A DNA stretch of 64,000 nucleotides from Isoetes taiwanensis (Eukaryota; Streptophyta; Lycopodiopsida; Isoetales; Isoetaceae), in NCBI GenBank assembly GCA_021234155.1, contig JAJEKV010000036.1, forward strand, positions 12,537,426-12,601,425, read 5' to 3'. Positions 32,268 to 43,996 of this stretch are shown here, piece after piece. The translations under genes and the position numbers were made by a program. Every line of letters begins with the position of its first letter. Position 1 is the stretch's first letter. A model generated the notes under the pieces. That model had not been told where the DNA came from. It saw nothing but the letters and a program-made list of their open reading frames with translations, and searched no databases.

Positions 32268-32954
32268 GGGAAGGAAACGACGCCCAAGAAGAACATGGCG
32301 GAGGAGCATGGTCGGGAGGCATGGCGGAGGAGCAGGGCGGAGCCACGCCCGATCGAAAAGCCAAGGAAAAAAAGGAGGGAGATAAAAGCGGCAAAAATTA
32401 GCTATTAATATGGGCCAATAGGATCCAATGACTTGGATCATAATCTTAGCCACTCATCTCGCGGTTGGATGTGATACAAATTTATAATGCCTATTTTTTT
32501 TAAACTTCACAAATGACAACATTGAGGCTTTCTAGGTTTAAATCATATGGGCTAGATAACGTCCTGTGCCTCAGACTTTCCTAGCCACATGGCCACTAGG
32601 CCATTTTTTCTGGGCCATTGCACAGGATATTATCAGCCTTAACGTCCGGGTCGAGTCATTTAGGCTAGAAGAAAAAAGAAAAGAATAATTCTACAGTGCA
32701 TAAATACAAAATATACAGTAAAGATGAAGCTAGAAAGCAATTTGTGATCAAAGTACCAGATAAAAAACAGAGTCGTGATTTCTAAGAAGGATTGACTCTC
32801 CTTATATTGTAAGCCATAAAAAATAAGTCGTTTTTTAAGTATTGGGAAACCAAAAGGAAAGCACCAGCTATCAAAGCTGTTGAAACTCTTGTTTTTCAGG
32901 TTTGATTGATCTCATACGTTATTTGTTATGGTTCAAATGTTGTACCACAAGGAT

Positions 32955-33720
32955 CCATCATGCCACTTGATTGGCTCCAACATGCCACCTAGGCTCCAAT
33001 ATGCCAAGGTGGCTCAAACATGCCACGTGGGATTCACCATGCCACCTAGGCTCCAACATGCCATGTGGGCTCCAACATGCCAAGGTGTCTCAAACATCCC
33101 ACCTAGGCTCTGAAATGCCAAGGTGGCTCAAACATGCCAAGATGGCCCTAAGGGCCAGATTCCACATGCGGCAGTAGAAGTTTGCTGTAAAACCACAATT
33201 TTTCCTTTCGGTGATTCCACAAACAGGCACTGCAGTTATCAAATTTGTTGTGTGTCATAGATCTATGGGGATGCTAAGGACGTGGTGGAAATCCCGCAAC
33301 TGCTAGTTAAGCATTTTGAAAAGGTCGGGGCTTAAACATGCCACCCAGGCTTTGAAATGCCAAGGTGGACCAAACATGCCATGTGGGCTCCAACATGCCA
33401 CCTAGGCTCCAACATGCCAAGGTGGCTCAAATATGCTAGGTGGCTCAAACATGCCACGTGGCCTCCAACATGCCACCTCGGCTCAAACATGCCAAGGTGG
33501 CTCAAACATGCCACGCGGGCTCCAACACGCCAAGGTGGCTCAAACATGCCACCTAGGCTCCAACATGCCACCTAGGCTCAAACATGTCAAGGTGGCTCAA
33601 ACATGCCATGTGGCTCCAACATGCCACCTAGGCTCCAACAAGTCAAGGTGGCTCAGGCATGCCACCTAGGCACCAATATGCCACCTAGGCCACCTAGGCA
33701 CTCCAAATGGTGACATGGCA
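32955..33720 (+). repeat. 19-bp minisatellite array 1
   Basis: Tandem units of the reverse-complement type of GGCATGTTGGAGCCTAGGT. Three main unit types differ in the last eight bases (GCCTAGGT, GCCCACGT and GCCACCTT). About 40 units, interrupted by non-repeat sequence at about 33180-33320. Confidence 0.92.
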
Positions 33721-35705
33721 TGCCAAGTAAGCAGGGCCAAGTTTTGACTAGGCTAAAAATGAAAAGATGTCCATCTTTGGTCTTTTCATTGGGTGATGTT
33801 GGCAAATGTTAGGTGACATAGCTAGATGGTGATGACGTGGACATGATGACTAGGACTTTATGCAAGAACTATGATAACCTTTGGAATTTTTTGTGGACAG
33901 GTTTGGCAAGGGATAAAATAGAGGGATCTTGAAGAACTAAAGCGCTGACACCCTTCCCCAAATCGAACCAGGCCAGGACTTTGCGCGCTTCCTCACCAGA
34001 GGGGAGAGGCCACACCCCATGAGACAGACTTCAGAAAGGTTGTCGATGCAACCTTTCCTACCAGCGCTCCTCTGGGAGCGCAAATGCCAATGACCCCCCT
34101 CCCAAAGCTCAGTTTCCCTATCCAACCATTGAATCTGCCATTCAAGTAACCTGCTTCGAGCAGGTTCAAAAAAATTCAAGATCCATCCGGTGGAACTTAT
34201 CAAACCGCGAAGCGTCTTGCGGTCGACCGTGTAGAAACCCAAGTGTTTTGTTGTTCGGGCAGTACAAAGGCTCCGGAATGGAGATCCGACTTCGCCATGT
34301 CGTCCGAAATGGCGAAATTACCCTAGGGATTAAGTTACACGGTCATTTTTAGCAATGAAAGAAACACGAACCCTCTAGATGGCAGTATTCTGCAGCCACC
34401 TCTTTGGCCAATTGACTACGAACGTGTTGGACATGAGCTATTTTGGCGCTTCTTGGAGAAGGGGTGGTCTACTGCCCACGAAACTTGGTCCCTAGGGTAA
34501 TGTCGTCGTTTTGAGTCCATTGGCAGAGTCAATTCACAATTTCGGAGTGGGAGAGTTGCCCGTCCGTGCCCAGGCGCCTTTAGGAGAGGACCTTTGGGGC
34601 AAACTGCTTCTGGAAGGTTTTAAGGGGCCATCTTCTGGCGTCAACACCCTCCCTCTATATGATGACATTCTGCAGGATCCTGGTCGAATCTGACTAGGAT
34701 ATGGCCTCCAAAACGTAAACCCTATGTGTTGCTAGGTTATTGAAGGGTTTACGTTATAGAGGTCGAGTTTTAGTCGGTTGCATTTGGGACATGGTCCAGA
34801 AGCTGCAGTTGAAAACGCCAAGCAATAGGAACTGACAGTATGGGGTTTGGATTTATCCTCCTCCCAGTGTGGCAATTGGAAGTCAAGAGCGCCTTTTGCA
34901 GTAGCAAAATTGTTTGGGATCATTCGGGATGGCCAATAGATCCAAACTCTATTATTTCAGTTGCTATGGCTCCGCATGCATGTCTAGAAAAGGTGCACCT
35001 AGTTATCCAGGAAAATGCACCTAGTTATCCAGGAAAATGCTTCGTGTTTTCAACTGCAGCTTCTCGACAATGTCCCAAGTGCAACCGATTAAAACTCGAC
35101 CTCTATAACGTAAACCCTTCAATAACCTAGCAACACACAGAGTTTACGTTTTGGAGGCCATATCCTAGTCAGATTCGACCAGAATTTTGCCAAATGTCAT
35201 CACGTAGAGGAAGGGTGTTGACGCCAGAAGATGGAACCATAAAACCTTCCGGAAGTAGTTTGCCCCAAACGTCCTCTCTCGAAGGAACCTGGCCACGGAC
35301 GTGCTACTCTCCCACTCCGGAACTGTGAATTAACTCTGCCAATGGACTCAAAACATTGACATTACCCTGGGGACCAAGTTTTGTGGGCAGAAGAGCACCG
35401 ATTCTCCAGGAAGCGCCAAAGTAGCTCATGTCCAACACGTTCGTAGTCAACTGGCCTAAGAGGTGGCTGCGGAATACTGCTATGTAGAGGGTTCGGATTT
35501 CTTTTGTTGCCAAAAATGACCATGTAAGTTGGTCCCTAGGATAATTTCACCATTATGGATGGCATGGCGAAGTTGAATCTCCATTCCGGAGCTTTTGTAC
35601 TACCCGAACGACAAAACACTTGGGTTTCTACACAGTCGAACGCAGGACGCTTCCCGGTTTGATAAGTTTTCCCGGACATCTTTTCATTTTTGGCCTAGTC
35701 AAAAC
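33721..35705. repeat. Large inverted repeat joining minisatellite arrays
   Basis: A module of about 550 bp (34213-34757) recurs inverted at 35106-35645, with about 350 bp between. Outside it, CCAAGTTTTGACTAGGC (about 33740) is mirrored near 35690, and the minisatellites on both sides are in opposite orientation. The whole is a quasi-palindrome of several kilobases. Reading frames in it are not coding. Confidence 0.8.
34712..34755 (+). other. Hairpin AACGTAAACCCT of module X
   Basis: AACGTAAACCCT and AGGGTTTACGTT form a perfect 12-bp stem around about 20 nt. The same hairpin recurs with small changes near 35107, 37901, 39284, 39606, 39930, 40746 and 41068, at or near module edges. Confidence 0.75.
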
Positions 35706-37205
35706 TTGGCCTTGCTTGCTTGGCATGCTTGAGCCTAGGTGGCATGCCTGAGCCACTTTGGCATGTTGGAGCCTAGGTGGCATGTTGGAGCCTAGGTGGC
35801 ATGTTGGAGCCACCTTGGCATGTTTGAGCATAGATGGCATGTTAGAGCCTAGGTGGCATGTTTGAGCCACCTTGGCATGTTGGAGCCCACGAGGCATGTT
35901 GGAGTCCACGAGGCATGTTGAAGCCCACGTGGCATGTTGGAATCCACGTGGCATGTTTGAGCCTAGGTGGCATGTTTGAGCCACCTTGGCATGTTAGAGC
36001 CTAGGTGGCATGTTGGAGCCACCTTGGCATGTTAGAGCTTAGGTGGCATGTTGGAGCCCATGTGGCATGTTTGAGTCACCTTGGCATGTTTGAGCCTAGG
36101 TGGCATGTTGGAGCTTAGGCGGAATGTTTGAGCCACCTTGACATGCTAGAGCCCGCATAGCATGTTTGAGCCACCTTGGCATGTTGGAGCCTAGTTGGCA
36201 TGTTGGAGCTCGTGTGGCATGTTTGAGCCACCTTGGCATGTTCGAGCCACCTTGGCATGTTTGAGCCTAGGTGGCATGTTGGAGCTTAAGTGGCATGCTT
36301 GAGCCACCTTGGCATGTTGGAGTTTAGGTGGCATGTTGGAGCCCGCATGGCATGTTTGAGCCACCTTGGCATATTTAAGCCACCTTGGCATGTTGAACCC
36401 TAGGTGGCATGTTTGAGCCACCTTGGCATGTTGGAGCCTAGGTGGCATGTTGGAGCCCACGTGGCATGTTTTAGCCACCTTGGCATGTTAGAGCCTACGT
36501 GGCATATTTGAGCATCCTTGGCATGTTAGAGCCTAGGTGGCATGTTTGAGCCACCTTGGCATGTTAGAGCCACGACGGCATGTTGGAGCATAGGTGGCAT
36601 GCTTGAGCCACCTTGTCATGTTTGAGCCTAGGTGGCATGTTGGAGCCTAGGTGGCATGTTATTGGAGCCTAGGTGGCATGTTGAAGCCCACGTGGCATGT
36701 TTGAGCCACCTTGGCATGTTTGAGCATGTTGGAGCCTAGGTGGCATGTTGGAGCCTAGGTGGCATGTTTGAGCCACCTTGGCAAGTTGGGGCATAGGTGG
36801 CATGTTGGAGCCCACGTGGCATGTTTGAGCACGTTGGAGCCTAGGTTGGAGCCATTTTGTCATGTTGGAGCCTAGGTGGCATGTTGGAGCCACCTTGGCA
36901 TGTTTGAGCCTAGGTGGCATGTTAGAGCCACCTTGGCATATTGGAGCCCACATGGCATGTTGGAGCGCACGTGGCATGTTTGAGCCACCTTGGCATGCTG
37001 GAGCCTAGATGGCATGTTGGAGCCTAGGTGGCATGTTGGAGCCCACGTGTCATGTTTGAGCCACCTTGGCAAGTTGGAGCATAGGTGGCATGTTGGAGCC
37101 CGCGTGGCATGTTTGAGCATGTTGGAGCCTAAGTGGCATGTTTGAGCCATTTTGTCATGTTGGAGCCTAGGTGGCATGTTGTAGCCCACGTGGCATGTTT
37201 GAGCA
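35705..37205 (-). repeat. 19-bp minisatellite array 2
   Basis: Roughly 75 units of GGCATGTTGGAGCCTAGGT and its GCCCACGT and GCCACCTT variants, in the opposite orientation to array 1. Minus-strand frames across it translate to Pro/His-rich repeats because the 19-bp unit lacks stops; they are not genes. Confidence 0.92.
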
Positions 37206-37376
37206 ACCTTGGCATGTGATGCCACCTAGGCTCCAACATGCCAAGGTGATGCCACCTAGGCACGAACATGCCACCTAGGCTCAAACATGCTAAGGTGGCT
37301 CAAACATGCCAAGGTGGCTCCAACATGCCACCTAGGCTCCAACATGCCAAGGTGGCTCAAACATGCCATGTGGGCA
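37206..37376 (+). repeat. 19-bp minisatellite array 3 (orientation switch)
   Basis: About nine units in the orientation of array 1, directly adjoining array 2. The switch creates another inverted junction. Confidence 0.88.
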
Positions 37377-37429
37377 TGATGATAAGACTTCATGCAAGAA
37401 ATATGATAACCTTTGGAATTTTTGGTAGA

Positions 37430-37945
37430 GGCGTTTTGTCGTTCGGGCAGTACAAAGGCTCCGGAATGGAGATTCGACTTCGCCATGCCATCCGGAACGG
37501 CGAAATTACCCTAGGGACCAAGTTACGCGGGCATTTTTTGCAACGAAAAAAATACGAACCCTCTACATGGTAGTATTCTGTAGCCACCTCTTAGACCAAT
37601 TGACTACGAACATGTTGGACATGAGCTACTTTGGCGCTTCTTGGAAAAGGGGTAGTCTTCTGCCCACGAAACTTGGTCTCTAGGGTAATGTCGACGTTTT
37701 GAGTTCACTGGCAGAGTCAATTCACAGTTCTGGAGTGAAAAAGTTGCCCGTCCGTGGCCAGGTTTCTTTGGGAGAGGACCTTTGGGGCGAACTACCTCCG
37801 GAAGGTTTTAAAGGTTCATCTTCTGGCGTCAACACCCCCTCTACGTGATGACATTGTGCAAGATTTTGGTCGAATCTGACTAGGATATAGCCTCCGAAAC
37901 GTAAACCCTGTGTGTTGCTAGGTTATTGAAGGGTTTACGTTATGG
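37430..37945 (+). repeat. Module X copy 3
   Basis: Homologous to 34240-34757 with substitutions. It begins near TTCGGGCAGTACAAAGG and ends with the AACGTAAACCCT hairpin. Confidence 0.85.
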
Positions 37946-38009
37946 GGGGTCGAGTTTTAGTCGGTTGCACTTGGGACATGGTTGAGAAGCTGCAATTGAA
38001 AACGCCAAG

Positions 38010-38577
38010 CAATAGGAGCCTTGGTGGCATGTTGAAGCCTTGGTGGCATGTTGGAGCCTAGGTGGCATATTTGAGTCACCTTGGCATGCTTGAGCCTAGG
38101 TGGCACGTTGGAGCCAACTTGGCATGTTGGAGCCTATGTGGCATGTTGGAGCCTAGGTGGCATATTTGAGCCACCTTGCATGCTTGAGCCTAGGTGGCAC
38201 GTTGGAACCAACTTGGCATGTTGGAGCCTATGTGGCATGTTGGAGCTCACGTGGCATGTTGGAGCCCAGGTGGCATGTTGGAGCCTAGGTGGCATGCTAG
38301 GTGGCATGTTGGAGCCCACGTGGCATGTTGGGCGTGGGTGGCATGTTGGAGCCTAGGTGGCATGTTGGAGCCTCGTGGCATGTTGGAGCCTAGGTGGCAT
38401 ATTTGAGCCACCTTGGCATGCTTGAGCTAGGTGGCATGTTGGAGCCACCTTGGCATGTTGGAGCCTAGGTGGCATGTTGGAGCCTAGGTGGCACGTTGGA
38501 GCCTAGGTGGCATGCTAGAGCTCACGAGGCATGTTGGAGCCTATGTGGCATGTTGGAGCTCACGTGGCATGTTGGAG
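38010..38577 (+). repeat. 19-bp minisatellite array 4
   Basis: About 30 units in the G-rich orientation, with the same three unit types and occasional shortened units. Confidence 0.9.
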
Positions 38578-39325
38578 AGGCCAGACCCCAGGAGACGGAC
38601 ATCACAAAGGTTACGAGGCAGGCTTTCCTACTAGTGCTCCTCCGGGAGGGCAAATGCCAATGCCTCCCTTCCCGGAGCCTGGTTTCCCATCCAACCGTTG
38701 AATCCACTCTTCAAGTAACCTGCTTCAAGCAGGTTCAAAAAAATTCAAGATCTGTCCGAGAGAACATATCAAATCGCAAAGTGTCCTGCAGTCGACCGTG
38801 TAGAAACCCAAGTGTTTTGTCGTTCGGGCAGTACAAAGGCTCCGGAATGGAGATTTCACTTCGCCATGTCATCCGAAACAGCGAAATTACCCTAGGGACC
38901 AAGTTACATGGTCATTTTTTGCAGCAAAAGAAGCACGAACCCTCTACATGGCAGTATTCTGCACCCTCCGATAAGGCCAATTCACTACGAACGTGTTGGA
39001 CATGAGCTATTTTGGTGCTTCCTGGAGCAGGGGTGGTCTTCTGCCAACGAAACTTGGTCTCCAAGGTAATGTCGATGTTTCGAGTTCGTTGGCAGAGTCA
39101 GATCACAGTTCCGGGGTGGGAGAGTTGCCCGTATGTGGCCAGGGACCTTCCAGAGAGGACATTTTGGGTCGAACTGCTTCTGGAAGGTTTTAGGGCTCCG
39201 TCTTCTGGCATCAACGCCCTCCCACTACCTCATGACATTGTGCAAGATCCTGGTCCAATCTGGCTAAAGTATGGCCTCCAAAACGTAAACCCTGTGCCTT
39301 GCCAGGTTATTGTAGGGTTTATGTT
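38578..39325 (+). repeat. Module X copy 4 with upstream flank
   Basis: Homologous to 33960-34757. It includes a perfect AACCTGCTTCAAGCAGGTT hairpin near 38716 and the AACGTAAACCCT hairpin at its end. Confidence 0.85.
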
Positions 39326-41640
39326 ATGGAGGCCAAAACGTGGCCAGTTGCACTTGGGACCTGGTGTATCTTTTTCAAACATGCATGCGGAGCCATGGCA
39401 ACTGAAATAACAGAGTTTGGATCTATTGGCGATCCCGAATCATTCCAAAAAAATTTGCTACTACGAAATGTGTTCTTGACTTCTAATTGAGACACTGGGA
39501 GGAGGGTAAATCCAAACCCCATTTCGTCAGTTTCTATTGCTTCTTGTTTTCAACCGCAGCTTCTCGACCATGTCTCAAGCGCAACTGAATAAAACTCGAC
39601 CTCCATAACGTAAACCCTACAATAACCTAGCAACGCACAGGGTTTATGTTTTGGAGGCCAAAACATGGTCGACTTTTTTGATAACTAGGTGGACCATTTC
39701 TAAACATGCATGGGGAGCCACGAGAACTGAAATAACAGAGTTTCAATCTATTGGCCAACCCGAGTGATCCCAAACAATTTTGCTACTGCATAAGGCGCTC
39801 TAGACTTTTAATTGCAAAACTAGGAGGAGATTAAATCCAAACCCCATTCTGGCAGTTTCTACTGCCTCGTGTTTTCAAACACAGCTGCTCGACCATGTCC
39901 CAAGTGCAATGGACCAAAGCCCGACCTCCATAACGTAAACCCTACAATAACCTGGCAAGGCATAGGGTTTACGTTTTGGAGGCCATACCCTAGCCAGATT
40001 GGACCAGGATCTTGCACAATGTCATGAGCTAGTGGGAGGCCATTGACGCCAGAAGACGGAGCCCTAAAACCTTCCAGAAGCAGTTCGACCCAAAGGTCCT
40101 CTCTGGAAGGTCCTTGGCCACGGACGGGCAACTCTCCCATCCCGGAACTGTGATCTGACTCTGCCAACGGACTCGAAACATCGACATTACCCTGGAGACC
40201 AAGTTTCATGGGCAGAAGACCACCCCTGCTCCCAGAAGCGCCAAAGTAGCTCATGTCCAACACGTTCGTAGTGAATTGGCCTTAGCGGAGGGTGCAGAAT
40301 ACTGCCATGTAGAGGGTTCGTGTTTCTTTTGCTGCAAAAAATGATCGTGTAACTTGGTCCCTAGGGTAATTTCGCTGATTTGGACGACATGGCGAAGTCA
40401 AATCTCCATTCCGGAGCCTTTGTACTGCCCGAACGACAAAACACTTGGGTTTCTACACGGTCGACTGCAGGACACTTTGCGGTTTGATATGTTCTCCCGG
40501 ACAGATCTTGAATTTTTTTGAACCTGCTCGAAGCAAGTTACTTGAATGGAGAATTCAACGGTCGGATAGGGAAACCGGGCTCCGGGAAGGGAGGCATTGG
40601 CATTTGCCCTCCCGGAGGAGCACTGGTAGGAAAGCCTGCCTCGGTAAATCCAAACCCCATTTCGTCAGTTTCTATTGCTTCTTGTTTTCAACTGCAGCTT
40701 CTCGACCATGTCTCAAGTGCAACTGAATAAAACTCGACCTCCATAATGTAAACCCTACAATAACCTAGCAACGCACAAGGTTTACGTTTCGGAGGCCAAA
40801 ACGTGGTCGACTTCTTTGATAACTAGGTGGACCATTTCTAAACATGCATGGGGAGCCATGAGAACTGAAATAACAGAGTTTCGATCTTTTCGCCAATCCG
40901 AGTGACCCCAAACAATTTTGCTACTGCATAAGGCGCTCTACACTTTTAATTGTAAAACTAGGAGGAGAATAAATCCAAACCCCATTCTTGCAATTTCTAC
41001 TGCCTCGTGTTTTCAAACGCAGCTGCTCGACCATGTCCCAAGTGCAACGGACCAAATCCCGACCTCCATAACGTAAACCCTACAATAACCTGGCAAGGCA
41101 CAGGGTTTACGTTTTGGAGGCCATACCATAGCCAGATTGGACCAGGAGCTTGCATAATGTCATAAGGTAGTGGGAAGGCGTTGACGCCAGAAGATGGAGC
41201 CCTAAAACCTTCCAGAAGCAGTTCGACCCAAAAGGTCCTCTCTGGAAGGTCCTTGGCCACGGACGGGCAACTCTCCCACCCCGGAACTCTGATCTGACTC
41301 TGCCAACGGACTCGAAACATCGACATTACCCTGGAGACCAAGTTTCGTGGGCAGAAGACCACCCCTGCTCCAGGAAGCGCCAAAGTAGCTCATGCCCAAC
41401 ACATTCGTAGTGAATTGGCCTTAGCGGATGGTGCAGAATACTGCCATGTAGAGGGTTTGTGTTTCTTTTGCTGCAAAAAATGACCGTGTAACTTGGTCCC
41501 TAGGGTAATTTCGCTGTTTTGGACGACATGGCGAAGTCAAATCTACATTCCGGAGCCTTTGTACTGCCCGAACGACAAAACACTTGGGTTTCTACACGGT
41601 CGACTGCAGGACACTTTGCGGTTTGATATGTTCTTAGTGC
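39326..41640 (-). repeat. Module X copies 5 and 6, inverted, with linker repeats
   Basis: Two minus-orientation copies lie at about 39930-40460 and 41068-41610. They are separated by repeated linker sequence with a TTTTGCTACTGCATAAGGCG word at 39778 and 40918. Together with copies 3 and 4 they form a second inverted pair. The plus-strand open frames seen are translations of the same repeat in various frames. Confidence 0.82.
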
Positions 41641-41792
41641 AAATCGTCTAAGTGCAATAAGTTATCTTGTTTTTCAAAGAACCATTGCATTCTTAGAAAG
41701 AACCATTGGATAAGATAAATTAGATACAATTAAAACCATTGGATGACGTGGATAACTATTGGATCGTCTATAGCGAACCTTAGTACCAACTA

Positions 41793-42290
41793 GATGTAGG
41801 CATGGTTTAATGGTGTTCCACTAATGATATCCAAAATGGGGGGGTAATGTTAGGATATTGCATAGTCTTGCCATTTTATAATGCTTGGGGATTTGTTGCA
41901 ATGGTACTATTCCCCATAAACAATTACATCTCAAATTCTTAATGGTCTAAATTATACCAAGATGTAGGAACGGTTTAATGGTGTTCCACTAACGATATCC
42001 AAAATGGGGAATAATGTTAGGATATTGCATGGTCTTGCCATTTTAATGCTTGGGGATTTGTTGCAATGGTCCTATCCTCCATAAAGAAATACATCTCACA
42101 ATTCTTAATGGTTTGTTATGCAAAAATGTAGGCGTGGTTTAATGGTCTTTCTCTAACAATATCCAAAATGTTAGGATATTGTTAGGATTTTTAAATGGTC
42201 CTATGACATTAATGCTTAGGGATTTGTTGCAAATGGTCCTGCACTCCCTCAAGGAATACAAATCAAATTCTTGATGGTTTTGTTATGCAA
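41793..42290 (+). repeat. Tandem array, 165-168-bp unit
   Basis: Three copies starting GATGTAGGCATGGTTTAATGG-like at 41793, 41961 and 42126, progressively diverged, each containing ATATCCAAAATG and GGGATTTGTTGCAA. Confidence 0.88.
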
Positions 42291-42329
42291 AAATAGGTGT
42301 TAAGTAATTGAAGTAGTTGAAGTAACTTG

Positions 42330-42860
42330 TCTTACATGGAATACTAGTATAAGGACATGTGATCGTGCACGCATCACATGTAGCAAATCAAGTACTGTTC
42401 TACCACTATAAAGACCCAGTGATATGGAAGGATAGGACATGTAGAGAATCAAGTATTCTTTCCTACTTCTATAAAGACATGTGACAATAGAAGTATTATA
42501 CATGTCGTAATTCATGTATTCTTTCCTACAATGCCTTAGCAAATAAAGTACTACTCCCTACTACTATAAAGACATGTGACATGGAAGCATACGACATGTA
42601 GAGAATCAAGTATTCTTTCCTACTTCTATAAAGACATGTGACAATAGAAGTATTACACATGTCGTAATTCATGTATTCTTTCCTACAATGCATTAGCAAA
42701 TAAAGTACTCTGTCCTACTACTATAAAGGCATGTGAATGGAAGTATAGGACATGTAGAGAATCAAATATTCTTTCCTACATCTATAAAGACATGTGACAA
42801 TAGAATTATTAGACATGTAGAAATTTAAGTATTCTTTCCTACAGTGGATTGTATTATAAA
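42330..42860 (+). repeat. Tandem array, ~156-bp unit
   Basis: Repeats of ATTCTTTCCTAC, TATAAAGACATGTGA and ACATGTAGAGAATCAAG at about 156-bp spacing, with an internal half-repeat. About three copies. Confidence 0.88.
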
Positions 42861-43722
42861 ATGACATGTCACAATAGAAGAAACTACAAAACAACAGTGG
42901 ATGTTTTAGTCCACTGAAAAAAGAACACCATTATCGAACAAAACCATACCTCCACAAATCCACATGTAGGATTCTTTGAAAACAAGACATGTAGACCTAC
43001 CAAAATTAATGTTTTCAACAGTGGACCAAAAACTGGGGTGAGTGTGGCATAGCCACAACACCGGCGGACAATGACCCAGGCGGCATCAACTTAATGGTGC
43101 CCCATAGAATGTATTTGTGCAATCTAAATATAAGAATCTCTACACATGTTAATGTAAAGTATGATTAAGAAAAACAGTCTGGGTCAGGACAGATGCGAGA
43201 TTAGTCAAAAGAAGAAAAGTATATCAAAATATGGTAGAAAGAAAATATTGATATACTAAAGTGTAGAGTGAAGGCACTATTTTAAATATAAGAGAATGAG
43301 AAATATAATTATGTATGTCTTGTATATTATTTTTTTCCTGCAATGGGCATTAGAGCTTGTTTATATTAGTACTTGATGAATTGGCATGTCAGAGGCCTTG
43401 CCATGTGCATTTTGCACTTTGATTCTTATGATCCCCTTCAAGCAAAAGTTTGAGGTTTCATAACTTTGTGAGTTATTTTAGGCCTCCAATTCATTTTATT
43501 AAGTCTTTCTTTTACGACATTATTTTAGGCTTAAAAGCTTTTATTTTGGACTTTGAACTGGTTATTTATTTGTAAGTTCTTGAATGACCTTTTCTTGAGG
43601 TGGAACCACGCGGAACCAGCACTGCATAATGCACCTTGCATAATGGTGGATGCTTCCCAGCAACACAACAGCAAAGACTATATGTGTCATAAATTATGTG
43701 AAGGAATTTGTTCGAGAGGTAT
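42861..43722. other. Unassigned AT-rich sequence
   Basis: No gene or element recognised. Confidence 0.45.
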
Positions 43723-43776
43723 GGAATAAATAGAATAGAATAGAATAGGTTTTTTAGCGTCCTACAAAAAGAGAGC

Positions 43777-43859
43777 AGCAAGCGTATTACTGACAGGATT
43801 AAAAAACCCCCGCCCCGAAGGGTTTTTGAGGGAAAAATCTTAGCAGTAATAAGTATGCT
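43777..43859 (-). other. Conserved structured hairpin, copy 2 (TTCG loop)
   Basis: The 16-nt arms at 43777-43792 and 43844-43859 are largely complementary. On the minus strand the inner part has T5, CCCTC, A5, CCC-TTCG-GGG, CGGGGG and T6. It lies in the LINE 3' untranslated part, between the last coding motif and the tail. Confidence 0.7.
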
Positions 43860-43996
43860 GGCATGCTGTACAATTGTATAGGACAATTCAATACCATCCC
43901 GGAGGACACAACTAAGTCCGTGCATCCATAACCTCCTGGAGGTATGACCCCAACAAACCCACTGACGCCGTATTCAATAACTCATGCAACGGTTGG

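Noticed and set aside
32955-38577. CRISPR array
   Set aside because: The 19-bp units are contiguous, without unique spacers, and the context is eukaryotic.
43790-43845. Hammerhead or group II intron domain V
   Set aside because: The conserved CTGATGA core of hammerheads and the catalytic triad pattern of domain V are absent.
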